Source: Apoda limacodes (lineage: Eukaryota > Arthropoda > Insecta > Lepidoptera > Limacodidae). From it: a DNA stretch of 64,000 bases. Positions 21,930-32,985 of the stretch are shown piece by piece (positions within the stretch are counted from its first letter, which is position 1; each line of letters starts with the position of its first letter). The notes beneath the pieces are model-generated. The model did not search any database. It was given only the letters and a program-made list of their open reading frames with translations, and was not told where the DNA came from. The stretch is from NCBI GenBank assembly GCA_946406115.1, contig OX291545.1, forward strand, positions 11,484,001-11,548,000, written 5' to 3'. A program made the position numbers and the translations under genes.

Positions 21930-22958
21930 GTAAGCGAATTCCCAACTCCTAAATGTCCCAAAGACAAAAAATCATTCCTAGGATTTGTGTCTTACTATAG
22001 AAGATTCATTTCAGACTTTTCCAAACTTGCAAAACCACTCACGTCACTTTTAAAAAAGGATGTTCCTTTTCTGTGGCAGAATGAACACCAAATATCCTTT
22101 GAAACATTAAAAGAAAAAATTACCTCTGCTCCCTTATTAGCCTATCCTGACTTCACTAAACCTTTTATACTTACCTGTGATGAGGCTAATTATGCGCTTA
22201 GCGCTTTTCTATCCCAAGGTCCTGTAAATAAAGATAACCCGATTGCCTATGCCTCGAGAACCCTCAACAAAAGCGAATGCAATTATAGCACAACGGAAAA
22301 GGAACTATTAGCTATCCTTTTCGGTTGTAAAACCTTTCGTCCATATCTTTACGGTCGAAAATTTCAAATAATTACAGACCACCGACCCTTAAAGTGGTTG
22401 TTCAATCATACAGATCCCAGTAGGAAACTTCAAAGGTGGAGAATTAAGCTCGAAGAGTTTGAATATGAGATTGTATACAGAAAGGGTACGTTAAACAATG
22501 CAGCAGACGCACTCTCTCGCTATCCTGTTAATATTATTGAACAAAATGATCCAATTCCTAGTAATACATTAACGCCAATTCCTGAAATCCTTCAAGTACA
22601 ATCACCAGATCCTCTTGATGTCCTCGAAGAACTTGGAATGTTAGATCTGAGTCCTCAAGGCAACGAAACAATAGATTTTGAACCCTTAGGTCTCCCATCT
22701 CCAACACCAGTCCCGAAAATACAAAACCCTGAAACAACAAGCTTTCCCTCGCCTAACCCAATTCCTAACGACCTCGACACAATTAACTTAGAATCTCTGG
22801 ATTTTCCATCCCCGTGTCCGATCCAAATATACCTGAAAAAGAAAACGAAGAAATTGGTAATACAGTTGGCAACGGCAAATATTCCAAATTCCTTCATCAT
22901 ATTTCAGGCAAGAACTCCTCTTTTAATACAAACCTTGTGGAACTCAATGAGAAATTAA
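21930..22958 (+). pseudogene. pol: RNase H domain of pol
   Basis: The reading contains the RT connection (FLGFVSYYRRFISDFSKLAK, PLTSLLKKDVPFLW) and a gypsy-type RNase H: FILTCDEANYALSAFLSQ with the first catalytic Asp, then SRTLNKSECNYSTTEKELLA with the catalytic Glu, ITDHRPLKWLF with an Asp, and NAADALSR with the last Asp. The catalytic residues look intact. A Pro-rich tail follows (from about 22540) that runs into a frame change near 22850. Confidence 0.85.
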
Positions 22959-23209
22959 CGAAGAGCTCTTGCTCAGTTGTCTTGATCTTTACTTCCATAG
23001 ACTTAGACGAGTCGAACCCTTACATCTCAGATATCCTCTCTGACCTCGACAATCCCGCAGACGTGGCTCAAGCTGAAAAAGAACTATTTACCTTCCAAAA
23101 AATTACCTCTAATAACAAAGCGTTTTACTTACTTTTTACGAAGGTGCACCACTTTGATGAACCCACTTATCTAGAAATATTTAAAACACTGAAACACGTC
23201 AAAAATTAA
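22814..23209 (+). pseudogene. pol: Spacer between RNase H and integrase of pol
   Basis: An open frame of about 131 codons bridges RNase H and integrase. It resembles the tether/N-terminal part of errantivirus integrase regions only in position; I see no motif. It is separated from the integrase frame by a TAA at 23207-23209. Confidence 0.5.
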
Positions 23210-23218
23210 CTATCAGAA

Positions 23219-24238
23219 TTGGCACACATAAATGAAATTGCTATTTCAGACTTCAAAAACCTATTTGAGAAACACTCCTTCTTTAAAATATTTAACATAC
23301 TTACCTACCTGTTTCATGACACCTCAATCACCGTCCACGTTTACCATAACACTATAATCTATCCTGTCCCTAGCGAAATTCAAAAAATACTGAAAGAAAA
23401 CCATGACATTCCCATAGCAGGACATCTCGGATCCACTAGAATGCTGAATAGAATTAAAGAAAAATATTATTGGAAAAATATGCGTAATGACGTAGAAATT
23501 TATGTCAAACAATGCAACTCGTGTCAAGCTAACAAAGCGTTACGACGCATAAACCGTGCTCCTATGCAAATAACAACAACTTCAACTAAACCTTTTGAAA
23601 GAGTATCCTTCGATGTCGTCGGTCCACTACCAGAAGTAGGCGCTGCCAAACTTAAATATATACTTACTGTTCAGGATGACCTTACAAAATTCTCTGTCGC
23701 ATACCCCATATCCAATTGGACGGCTGAAGAAACATGCGAATGTCTATTACACTTCATTTCCCTGTTTGGGATACCCAAAATGATCCTCACCGATCAAGGT
23801 ACTAACTTTACTTCCGATGCTTTTAAGCAAACATGTAACTTCCTTAAAATAAAACAGATATGGTCAACTCTATACCACCCACAAACACAGGGCGCTCTAG
23901 AAAGGAGTCACTCGACTCTAAAGGAGTACCTTAAATCATATGTAAACGAAAATCAAACTAACTGGCCACGATATGTATATACAGGCATACTAGCTTATAA
24001 CACTAATATACACTGTACTACCAACTATTCTCCCTATGAATTACTTTACGGGCATAAACCATTTATTCCCGACAGTGACTATAACACTGACTCAACTACT
24101 ACCTACCTAGATTACGTAAAAATGCTTCAACACCGACTGAAATATTCGCGAGATGTATCCCTGGAAAATATTAGAGGTCTAAGGAAAAGTCCAAAACATA
24201 TTACGATAAGAAAACTAGAGCAGTGTCATATAAAGTAG
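23219..24238 (+). pseudogene. pol: Integrase domain of pol
   Basis: Contains the HHCC zinc-binding region (the two His within NHDIPIAGHLG, the Cys pair in QCNSCQ) and a D,D35E catalytic core: SFDVVGPLP (first Asp), LTDQGTNFTSD (second Asp) and HPQTQGALERSHSTLKEYL (Glu). The core residues are present. It ends at TAG 24236-24238 and the integrase C-terminal region continues in another frame (24223-24429: VGDYVYLKTHL, PIWKGPFKVVKIL). Frame breaks on both sides make a functional Pol unlikely. Confidence 0.87.
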
Positions 24239-24429
24239 GAGACTATGTATATTTAAAAACCCATTTGCGTTTGAGAAAAGCTTTGGCTCCAATATGGAAG
24301 GGTCCTTTCAAAGTAGTTAAAATTCTTGGAAATAATACCCTGTCCTTATTAATAAATAGGCGCCACGTAAAGCATCACTTTGACGAAGTCAAACTAGCAA
24401 ATCTAGAAGACGAAATTAGTATTAATTAG
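24223..24429 (+). pseudogene. pol: Integrase C-terminal domain of pol
   Basis: A 68-codon frame with KVGDYVYLKTHLRLRKA and WKGPFKVVKILGNNTLSLL, the usual GPY/F-like C-terminal module of gypsy integrases. Overlaps the end of the integrase frame by 16 bases in a different frame. Confidence 0.75.
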
Positions 24430-24430
24430 A

Positions 24431-24446
24431 TTTATTTATTTTTCAG
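24431..24446 (+). promoter_or_regulatory. Possible env splice acceptor
   Basis: TTTATTTATTTTTCAG immediately after the end of pol and before the env-like frame. Env of errantiviruses is made from a spliced RNA, so this tract is a sensible acceptor. No donor was identified. Confidence 0.45.
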
Positions 24447-26154
24447 ATTAAGTTTATTCCCTTTCTGTCTTTTGGCAAATGAAGATTATGTTGAACCAAT
24501 AAAAGATAGCCCTGGCATTTGCTTCGACTTTGAAGGTCAAATGAAAACTATCAATGGATACCTTGACGTTATAATACCTATTGATATATCTTTTATTTAA
24601 CCGCACTTAGACAATATATATACTGCTTTTGATACGTCCCGATATTTATGTGAACAAAGCGACGCTTTAGATGACTTAGAGTGTTACAATTTATTAGAAC
24701 CGCTAACTGTCCGCTACGATGACATTATTAGAGATTTTGAAGCAATCTCTCACCTCTTACCCAATCGTCAGAAACGTTCTGCTTGGTTTGGAGGCATTGG
24801 TACTCTGTTTAAACATCTCTTTGGCCACCTAAATGAAGATGACGCAGTTAACTACGACAACGCCATTTCAATGGTACAACAAGACCAAAAACACATTGCA
24901 TCACTTATAAAACAAAACATTCTGGTAACTCAATCTGTCTTAGAAAATGTCAACAGTACCGTTAACCAAATTAGTGAAAATGAAGAAAGACTAAAAACTG
25001 CCATAGATGTCTTTGCAGAAAATGTGTACAACCTATCCTCAAATTCCGACAAACTTTTTTTAAAATCAGAAATTATTGAAGTCTTCGCTATACTCGAGAG
25101 TTCAATTATGACCTTGTCCATTAAATTAGAAGACATCGTAAATAGCGTAGCTCTAAGTAAAAACCATGTATCACACCCATCTCTCATTACACCAACTGAA
25201 TTGTATAACGAGTTGGACAATAATAATCACCTTCTGGGTAACTCCAAGGAATTGCCTGTAACATAAAAACTAAGCCACATGTATTCTCTTATTAATAGTT
25301 ATAGTATTATAAGCTACTTTATAAATTATAAGATTGTATTTGTTTTAAGGATTCCGTTAATTAACCCTAGAATATTTTATTTATATCATAGTATGCCACT
25401 ACCTACCCCTTTTGATTCCAAACAACCAGAGACTTTTGCCACTATAATACCTTCGTTTAAATATGTAGCTATAAGAAAAGAGAAGGCTTTTTACACCATG
25501 TTTAACGAACCCAATAACTGTAAAGTTGTGATGAAACGTGACTTTATTTGTGAAGCATCCATTTTGTATCCTACCGACGCTCACCCATCTTGTGAAATCG
25601 AAATTATATCTAAGATATTATCTTCTCTTCCAAAACAATGCCAAACTAAGTTTGCATATGGCTTAGTCGACATTTGGCAACCCTTAAGAAGCAATAGATG
25701 GATTTATGTACAGTCAGAACCCACAAAACTGTCAGTAGATTGTCCAAACAAAGGGACTCAAGAAATCCCGATCATAGGTACTGGGATACTAAGTCTTCCT
25801 ATTGATTGTACAGGCTACTGTTAGAGTACTCAACTCTTACCACGAACTATTGTAAACATGAATATGTCCACAGTTAAATCTAATCTCAACCTTATTAACG
25901 ACTCATGTTGTAGCTATGTGGCTTTTAACAGTATTAAACCCAAAGTGTCCCCTATTCTATTACAAAATATAAATCTAGATAACTTACAAAAAGAAAACAA
26001 AATTCAAAATAATCTTATACAAAAGCTAGACAATATAATTGAGGAACCACACATAATAAAATACGGGACACATTATTCTGTACTAAATATATTATTATTT
26101 ATTATTATTGCAATTACTGTAATTGTTACTATTTTAAGAAATTTAATATTGTAA
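24447..26154 (+). pseudogene. env: Broken env-like gene of the errantivirus-like element
   Basis: The region after pol has the layout of an insect errantivirus envelope protein. There is a basic furin-type site RQKR at 24776-24787, directly followed by a hydrophobic Gly/Phe-rich segment (candidate fusion peptide), a heptad-like Asn/Gln/Leu-rich stretch (24870-25180) and, at the end, a hydrophobic segment near 26085-26150 that would be the membrane anchor. An in-frame TAA at 24598-24600 interrupts the N-terminal part. Further stops at 25264-25266, 25822-25824 and the final one near 26152 split the rest. It is therefore a dead copy. Identification is by position, cleavage site and topology. Confidence 0.72.
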
Positions 26155-26299
26155 AGAAATTCCTAGTCTGGCATCCCACAGCAGAAGTTACAACTTCAGA
26201 ACACCATGATTCTCCCATTCCTATCCCTAAAATAAGAACCCACCTATGACTCCTTAATTCATAAACTTAAACGCGGAAGTTTAATCTTCTCCGGGGGGC

Positions 26300-26536
26300 T
26301 GTTATACCCCTAATCTCCATACTAGCTCCGCTACTCGAACCCGATGTCAGCGGTCTAGTCAGCATTTTATACTCGACGCTTCCCATCCACCTCGCCGGTC
26401 AGCCAGTCCAGTCCAATCCTTCACTCGTGCCACTTCTTTGAAAAATTGTACTTTATATTTTCAATTTCTAATTAAATTAATTATAGTTCAATAAATTCTT
26501 TTTTTTTAAAACTATAATCCCGGGTCCGATATAACA
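26300..26536 (+). repeat. 3' LTR of the gypsy/errantivirus-like element
   Basis: A 237-bp sequence beginning TGTTATACCCC and ending CCGATATAACA, so it has perfect 7-bp inverted ends TGTTATA/TATAACA. A G-run (CCGGGGGGC at 26291-26299) directly before it serves as the polypurine tract. AATAAA is present near 26489. No matching 5' LTR was found upstream of gag. Confidence 0.82.
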
Positions 26537-26930
26537 GAGCCCTTAAGTCTGAGGAGAGACTTTACCTCCCTTTGTGTGTTCTACCACTTGTACAATGGGT
26601 TGTGTTCTGAGGAATTATTCGAAATGATGCCCACGGCTACTTTCTACCATCGCACCGCTCGCCATCGGCAGGGAATTCATTCTCACACTCTAGGACCGAA
26701 ATGGTCGCGTACAGTGCGGTTTCAGAGAAACTTTCTCCCGCGAACGCTTGGGTTGTGGAATGAGCTCCCCGCCCAGGTTTTCTCTAAGGACTACAGGATG
26801 GGGTTCTTTAAGAAAGAAGTTATTGGATTTTTGAAGGTTCGGCAACGCGCGAGTGAAACCCCTGGTACGCTTACCATCAGGCGGACCGTGTGCTTGTTTG
26901 CCACATTAGTGGTATAAAAAAAAAAACACT
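26537..26930 (+). mobile_element. Jockey-like LINE 3' end abutting the LTR
   Basis: The reading at 26576-26917 starts at the base after the LTR with EPLSLRRDFTSLCVFYHLYN, then TARHRQGIHSHTLGPKWSRT, FLPRTLGLWNELP and the tail ACCATCAGGCGGACCGTGTG plus an A tract at about 26917-26927. It lacks the stop seen in the copy at 4653 and is the best-preserved of the family here. It starts exactly at the LTR end, which suggests the LTR element inserted into a LINE, or that a deletion joined them. Confidence 0.8.
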
Positions 26931-29032
26931 GATAATCGAATTTAAGGCGGGTATAACTGTGGGAACATATGGCATGGAGATATTTTGAGTCTGTGGGAAG
27001 GACATAGGTTACCTGAAGACGGCAAGCGTAAGTCAGATTTTTCTGTAATTGAGAAGATGCCGTTGAAATCCTATACCGATAACCGAATTTCGGGCGGGCG
27101 AAACCGCGGGCAAAAGTTAGTAGATAATAAATAAAACGATCGCCTGTCAACACGCCCTTACATAATTAAATACCGAGGAACTACTTCTCTACACGTGAAA
27201 GGTGAAAACAGTTGACTTAACAGTCAATATTTGAATTGTCGATTGTAAAAATGGATAAAGAGTATTGAAACACCAATATAGGGTGTACGCTTCAAAATCA
27301 AACGGCTCCATGGCGTGCGCGCTGAACACTGCCATTGTTGAAGCGCGCAAAGTGCATGCGCGCGGATCGTCCACATTCATTCTTGTTGCATTGCATGTTG
27401 TGTTGCAAATAATCTGTACGCACCTTTAGGGATCCTGTAGTGGCGACTATTCAAAATCGCTACTGAAGCAATGGCGCGCCAATACGACTTAACATCAAAA
27501 CACTTACGAACTGCCTCTAGGTACATGCGGGAAGTTTAACAAGCGACTGTTGGAAAACGTTTCTGTGTAGTAGCAGTAAAAAATGTGGGCGATACGAATA
27601 GGGACATTTTTAAATTAATAAATTATCCCGAAAATATGACCCCCCCCCCCTGCCCGTACCTGGCTACGCCCATGCTATCTGTTATCCTTCCAGACATTAT
27701 GCTACCAGCTGGCTACATCAAACATAGCTGCAGCAGATGGCGCACACTGCTTCAAGATGTTCGCGAACGGCTATTTCTATCTGTTTTTAATACACCTTTA
27801 AATAGCATTAGAATGACTTGTAGCGTTTACCGGCTTTGTTTAACTTGTTGTAGTCCGTCTTTAATGTCCTATGTCTATGCTTTTGTATATAGTTAGGATG
27901 ATAGATAGCAGTCATATTTTTCCATAAAAAAAAAATGGAAATGTACATTGGCTCTTCCACACCAAAAAGCTTATATTTATATACTTCTTGTTCCACACCC
28001 ACAATTTCATTCATTATTTCTATACTATTATCTGTGCATTAGTTATTGAATTTAGACCAAGAAGCTTTATATTGATAAGCTTCTTGATTTGGACACATAC
28101 CTAAGTACTATTATCTGTGAATTTATTGATTGTTTATTTAGATTAAACCAGAGTAAATTTGTGTAAACTAGCAAAGAGAATATAATCACTCACAAGATGA
28201 AACGTAGTATTTATTACTTATTACAAATTATTATTCACTGTATTATCAAGTTTTAATATAAGTAGCTACCTACATGTCTATATTTTCTTTACAGTGTCTG
28301 TTTTTACTTAATATGTACCTAGATAGTTATATTAAAATCTACTACTTAGTACAAACCTAAATTTTGTATCTACCTAGTTCAATGCACGTTCACAAGCACG
28401 TAAGTAAAAGTACTATGGTAACTATGTTTATTTGTTGGTTTAAAAAACTCTTACTGATGTGCGTTCTATTGACAACATTGAGAGCTATGACATCGCATTT
28501 AGTGTTGTGTAGTACATGAATGACGAATAATTAATTCCCGGTACTGTATTAGAATGAACTATTTACTAACTTCCTAAGCGTAATCGGTCTTGTTCTATTC
28601 AAACATGTGCGACAGCAAAGAAAAAAACTATGGATGAGAGAATGAAACAAATGCTTGGCGTAATCATTCGGTAACAGCGCTAGAAAGAATATATTTCTAT
28701 CTCAGTTGTTCTACAATGGACGCATAAGTGAAAACGGGATGCGCATCTGAACTATGACCGCGAAATCTAAGAAATAATAGTCCTAAGCGTTTCGTGCCTT
28801 GTATTAATTACAACTTTAAAGCCCAGTATATAAAATCTATTTTACGACAGAACATTATAAGTCAATCTAGCTCCTGAATTCATTCAGTCAGTTATGCTTC
28901 ATAGTTCATTGACACTTGTTGCTTATTAGTTGTTGTCACTGAAGTTTGAAGTTACTGCATGCGTAATTTATAAGTAGTGTTTAATGTATGTGCATGGTAA
29001 TATGTATTTTAACTGTAAATATATATATATAT
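26931..29032. other. Non-coding region
   Basis: Contains a repeat-like stretch at 27060-27130 (GATAACCGAATTTCGGGCGG, related to 60370-60400), a GC-richer segment at 27290-27370 with alternating GCGCGC, a run of eleven C at about 27640-27650, and a hairpin at 28058-28086 (stem CAAGAAGCTT/AAGCTTCTTG). ORFs such as 27585-27896 have no recognisable content. No gene seen. Confidence 0.55.
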
Positions 29033-30002
29033 GGGTCAATCAACTTTTAAGTGTACATCAATGATAAATTTTAATTTTTTTATTTTATTAAAAAAAAATA
29101 TATATTTTTAAGTTTTTGCTTTAGATAATTATTATATTTTAAGAATTCACAAAGAGCAGAACGATTTATTTAAATAAAAAAGTTAATTTGACTCCAAAAT
29201 CCACATGACTCTAGTTAAATAGTCCCATGGACAACTAACTAAATAGGCTTCTGAACTATTTGAAATTCAGTCAAATTGTAAACGGTCACTTTATTTTCAC
29301 TTAATATAGGATGGATTTCAATTTATCTCCCATAAATGAATGACGCGACTTTTAATTTATTAAATATTCCCAATAATATTGTCTCCTGGACAACGACAAA
29401 CTTTAAATGTAACGAACTTTTCATTTAACTTGTGAAATAATAATTAATACATGATATTTAACACTCTTTATGAATTCACTTTTAATTGTTACATTCATAT
29501 TTGAAAATTTTGTTAACCTTACTGTTTTTTAAAAAGTAAAAATGACAATAATGTGTCTTTAGGAGACAGGGACAAAATGGTTGTCCAACGGACGTATACG
29601 GTTGTCTATAGGACATACTCGAGAGTCCAAAGGAGATACTACGATATAAATCGCCTGTATTTGTTCTTTTTATGTAAAAAAAAAAAAAACTATATGACAA
29701 TAATAATCAGTTTTATTATATTTTTACGAAAGAATCAACATTACAATAAATTGTTAAATAATAATAAATGAATAGACCTATAAACGTGACAACTCTTACT
29801 AATTGACTTAGAAACATTAACAGCCTCTTTAATCAGCGTTAATACTTTTTTGACTCTTACTTGTACTTTGCTGTCTCAATAAATGACTAATACATCTGTG
29901 TAAAATAAGGGTTCAGTAATATACAAAATTTAGAAATTAATTTACAAAACAAATTTCTTAATCATAGCAGAGATCCATAGGTGTTATACTAAACTACATG
30001 AA

Positions 30003-31793
30003 CTATTTTCTAAAAATATTAATATCACATGAAAACTTATAATAATCAGTGCCTCTTTTGTGTTCAATGTCCGGGGATGGAAGTTTTTTAATTATATCTT
30101 TGAATGCTACATAGGATTTATCTTTCTTATTCAATACAAATAGTTTTCCATTTTTCACACATTTTAGGAATGTAACTCTGATTTCACCGTCTTCATCGAT
30201 ATCGGTTTCGGCAATGCACGCATATGTATCGTATGATTTACCTTTGGTGCTGTAAACTTTGACTAACAAAAAGTCACCTACACCAGGCAATAAATTGTTT
30301 TGTCCTGACGTAGATGGCTGTGGTTCATCTGTTATGTCATTTTCATTGTCAGAGCTATGAGACGATCTGTATACACTCTTGTATATGCTCTTGCGTAAAC
30401 CTTCGTGTAGTTCATCGAATGTAATGTCGGCTTTATTCGAAGACAACAAATTACTCAAAGGTACGTCGTCAACATCGCTGAATGTGTCGTTGCAAATATT
30501 TGCCAGTGGTACTAGAATGGGACTCAATGGCATATATTGAGGTATGTCTTCGTCAGGGTCGACAGGGGTTGGGATATTCCTTGGAGCTGGTATTGGTGAG
30601 TATAACTTGGGACGCAAGCATTCGCATAATCCTCTAGAACAGAAGCAACTCAAGTTTCTGGACATAAGTTGGCCTTGGCTCCTTGAAAATATTTGGTGCA
30701 CCTCTTTTGTACCGGGCAAAGGCAAAAGATTCTTTGGTATGTCCCTCTGAATCGCGTCGATCTCTTCTTTTGTTACATAAAATAACTGAATTTTACTCGA
30801 CTCTTTGAGAACCTGATAAAATTGAAAAGCATCAGTAACGTCCGTTCCTGTTGCCACTTTGTTATCAGCTGCTCTTTTTAAGTATCCCCCAATACCGTCT
30901 GCTGGGCCTTTTCCATGCCCGGCTTCAAAGAATGACCAGCTAAAAGCTTGGAAGCCGTAGCTAAATGTTTTCATGCAGGCCAAATAAAAATTTGCTTTTT
31001 GACGATATTGCGAGAATGGGCCATCGGAGAAATAATGAATACGGTCAATTCCAGGGTAATTTTCAATAATATTTATCAAAATGGGATGCAAATGGGCCCA
31101 TATTGCAGCTGGTTGATGAATATTGCATGGAGAAATAGTACAAAACGATAAAGCTTCATATTTTTTATCTTTATCATATACGTAAACCACAACTGTGTGA
31201 AGAGTGACTTGTTTACGAGAGCCACCAAATTGATGCGCCTGAATTTCTTTGGTACATTTACAATTATAATTTTCGCTGAAATCAACTAATATCACAGCTT
31301 CGTTTGCTCTGATCTCATCAACACATTGGCGGAAATTTTTAAACTGAGTTTTCATATTAAAAATATGTTTCTTTTTAGTCTTCAGTTCTTCTTGAAAGTT
31401 CTTCACCATGTTTTCTATAGTTTCTTCTTTAAGTCTCTTTACGTTCTTTACAGCTTTCAATTGCTTTTCGTTTTTTAGATAGCTTTCTTGTTCCCTCACC
31501 CATTCAAACCACTGTATTTTGCCTTGAACACTGTCACTATTTATCTTGAATTCTTTATCCCGGCACTGATTACAAGTACCAAACATGCACACTTTTTTAG
31601 TGCTGTCACAGACTGTCTCCGATATCAGTGTGCTTAGATCAAAAGCACTAATAACTCTTTTTTGTTTCAGAGCCTTTATCTTAGCTGCTGCATTAGTATG
31701 TACTTTACAAAGGCACATATCCCTTCCAGCAACTGTTGGTGTAACTACGTAGAAAGGGCGATTTTTAGTAAAATAGAAATGAGCATTTAGCAT
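30003..31793 (-). CDS. Transposase C-terminal two thirds (596 codons, open)
   Basis: A 596-codon open frame. Candidate catalytic residues: Asp171 in VILVDFSENYNCKC, Asp257 in IHYFSDGPFSQYRQK, and Glu290 or Asp299 in FFEAGHGKGPADGIGG, an RNase H-like spacing. Cysteine motifs CLCKVH (27-32), CNQC (74-77) and CFCSRGLCEC (383-392) suggest zinc binding. An acidic/Ser-rich linker (405-500) leads to a C-terminal domain (about 504-590) starting GVGDFLLVKVYSTKGKS, which resembles the C-terminal domain of the pogo transposase at 43379-45574. The natural protein starts further upstream: the first coding parts lie in other frames at 31787-32065 and 32179-32649, so two frameshifts break it. The first Met of this frame is probably not a true start. 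Similar proteins with DFSENY and HGKGPADG are, as far as I recall, multi-copy in invertebrate genomes. Confidence 0.75.
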   Translation of the reverse strand: MLNAHFYFTKNRPFYVVTPTVAGRDMCLCKVHTNAAAKIKALKQKRVISAFDLSTLISETVCDSTKKVCMFGTCNQCRDKEFKINSDSVQGKIQWFEWVREQESYLKNEKQLKAVKNVKRLKEETIENMVKNFQEELKTKKKHIFNMKTQFKNFRQCVDEIRANEAVILVDFSENYNCKCTKEIQAHQFGGSRKQVTLHTVVVYVYDKDKKYEALSFCTISPCNIHQPAAIWAHLHPILINIIENYPGIDRIHYFSDGPFSQYRQKANFYLACMKTFSYGFQAFSWSFFEAGHGKGPADGIGGYLKRAADNKVATGTDVTDAFQFYQVLKESSKIQLFYVTKEEIDAIQRDIPKNLLPLPGTKEVHQIFSRSQGQLMSRNLSCFCSRGLCECLRPKLYSPIPAPRNIPTPVDPDEDIPQYMPLSPILVPLANICNDTFSDVDDVPLSNLLSSNKADITFDELHEGLRKSIYKSVYRSSHSSDNENDITDEPQPSTSGQNNLLPGVGDFLLVKVYSTKGKSYDTYACIAETDIDEDGEIRVTFLKCVKNGKLFVLNKKDKSYVAFKDIIKKLPSPDIEHKRGTDYYKFSCDINIFRK

Positions 31794-32200
31794 CGGGATT
31801 CTCTGAAGGCTTTGAACAAGTTTTTCATTGAGTCCAATAAGAACCGTTTTTGCACCTTTTCTTTGCCTTTAGTGATGGTTTCTTTTTTGCCGGCAGTATT
31901 TCTAGATACATCATCTCTTAAGAAAAAGCTATTAATTTTTTTTGTCAGCTCTGTATCTGAATTACGCGTATTAATGCTTGTTCTGAGTCTTCCTTGTAAA
32001 CCCAAACAGTCTTTTACTATTTTATGCTTTTGCGCACCAAGTTTCGCGAAAATGTTTTTCAGCATTTTTTTGCCTTTTCTGGCTTTAATTTTTCTGTAAT
32101 TATCTTTGATAGCGTTTGTTAATATGCCGTACTTTTGTTTTTCTTCAATATTTTCTCCCTGTTTTTCTTTTAATTTAATTAATTCTTTTTCTCTCCGATG
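31787..32200 (-). pseudogene. Transposase middle segment, other frame
   Basis: A - strand frame open from about 32200 to 31787. It contains NAIKDNYRKIKARKGKKMLK, then DDVSRNTAGKKETITKGKEK and a run ending in AFRES. This is the lysine-rich part that should precede FYFTKNRPFYVV of the next frame. The join to the next frame at about 31790 needs a one-base shift. Confidence 0.6.
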
Positions 32201-32649
32201 AGCTCTCTTTTTATATTTTCAAACTTTTTCTTCCACTTCTTGCTTTCAGATTGCAATTTTAAATTTTCTCTATATAATTTAGATCTGTCTCGTCGAATTT
32301 TTTCTCTGCCTCTAACCTTCTCATTTTTTGAAGACACGGCAGGACTAGGAGGTGGTGTCATGGGTTGAAGTTGATCTTCGGGATTTAATTCCTGAAGAAT
32401 AGACGGAGAGCTTGGAGGCGTATTCTCAATTATATTCCTAACAGCTTTTTGGCGATTTCTCTGTGACTGTTTTCGAAGCTTCCATATAATTCTGCAGTTT
32501 TCTTTATCTTCTGGCGGCATACTTGAAATTAGTTTTTTATTCTTATGATAGCTTTCCCTTTTTTTTCTCTTCCGCTCAGCTAATTTCTCCGGGTCTGCTT
32601 TAAGTCTTTCTCTATAGCGTCTCGATTTTTCTTTTTCAGTCAAGCCCAT
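32179..32649 (-). CDS. Transposase N-terminal basic segment
   Basis: A 156-codon frame starting MGLTEKEKSRRYRERLKADP. It is strongly basic and coiled-coil-like (RYRERLK, ERKRKKRESYHKNKK, RKQSQRNRQKAVRN), with a Pro-rich insert TPPSSPSI/TPPPSPAV, and ends in another Lys-rich helix. This resembles the N-terminal DNA-binding part of the same transposase family. The frame changes near 32200. The start codon is preceded by AT-rich sequence consistent with a short 5' UTR. Confidence 0.65.
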   Translation of the reverse strand: MGLTEKEKSRRYRERLKADPEKLAERKRKKRESYHKNKKLISSMPPEDKENCRIIWKLRKQSQRNRQKAVRNIIENTPPSSPSILQELNPEDQLQPMTPPPSPAVSSKNEKVRGREKIRRDRSKLYRENLKLQSESKKWKKKFENIKRELIGEKKN

Positions 32650-32714
32650 TATCTAAAAATAATAACAAAAATAATTTAGAATAGAGAGCTATTAGATATA
32701 GCAAAAATGTGTTA

Positions 32715-32985
32715 AGTAACTGCCTCCGTGGTGATTTGAGCGTTTGTCTCAAGGTCTGGAGGTCTCTGGTTCGATACTGGGAAAGGAACACATGAAGTTA
32801 ATATTTGTAAATTTATCACTTTGTAAGATTGTGCCCAGTTTGGTTAGGACATAGCAAGCTAAACCACCTGATTGTTCATAACAAAGATGGTTCCGTGCTT
32901 CGGAGGCCATGTTAAGCCGTTGCTATTATTACTTAGATGGCAGTCGTTACACAACCATATCAGAGGCCTACTGCTAGTAATAATA
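32715..32985 (+). mobile_element. tRNA-derived SINE nested in the transposon
   Basis: Begins with tRNA-like promoter boxes: an A-box region TGCCTCCGTGGTGATTTGAG and a B-box-like GGTTCGATAC at about 32769-32778. It continues with GGTTCCGTGCTTCGGAGG and TTAAGCCGTTGCTATTATT, then GTCGTTACACAACCATATCA, a body I recognise as a common lepidopteran SINE. It lies between the transposase start and the right terminus, so it inserted after the transposon. Confidence 0.7.

Noticed and set aside
27585..27896. 103-codon frame next to an eleven-C run
   Set aside because: No motif; the C run and surrounding phrases look like a repeat end.
32715..32790. tRNA-like start of the SINE as a functional tRNA gene
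   Set aside because: The B-box-like stretch is altered and the acceptor stem does not pair; the following body is that of a SINE.
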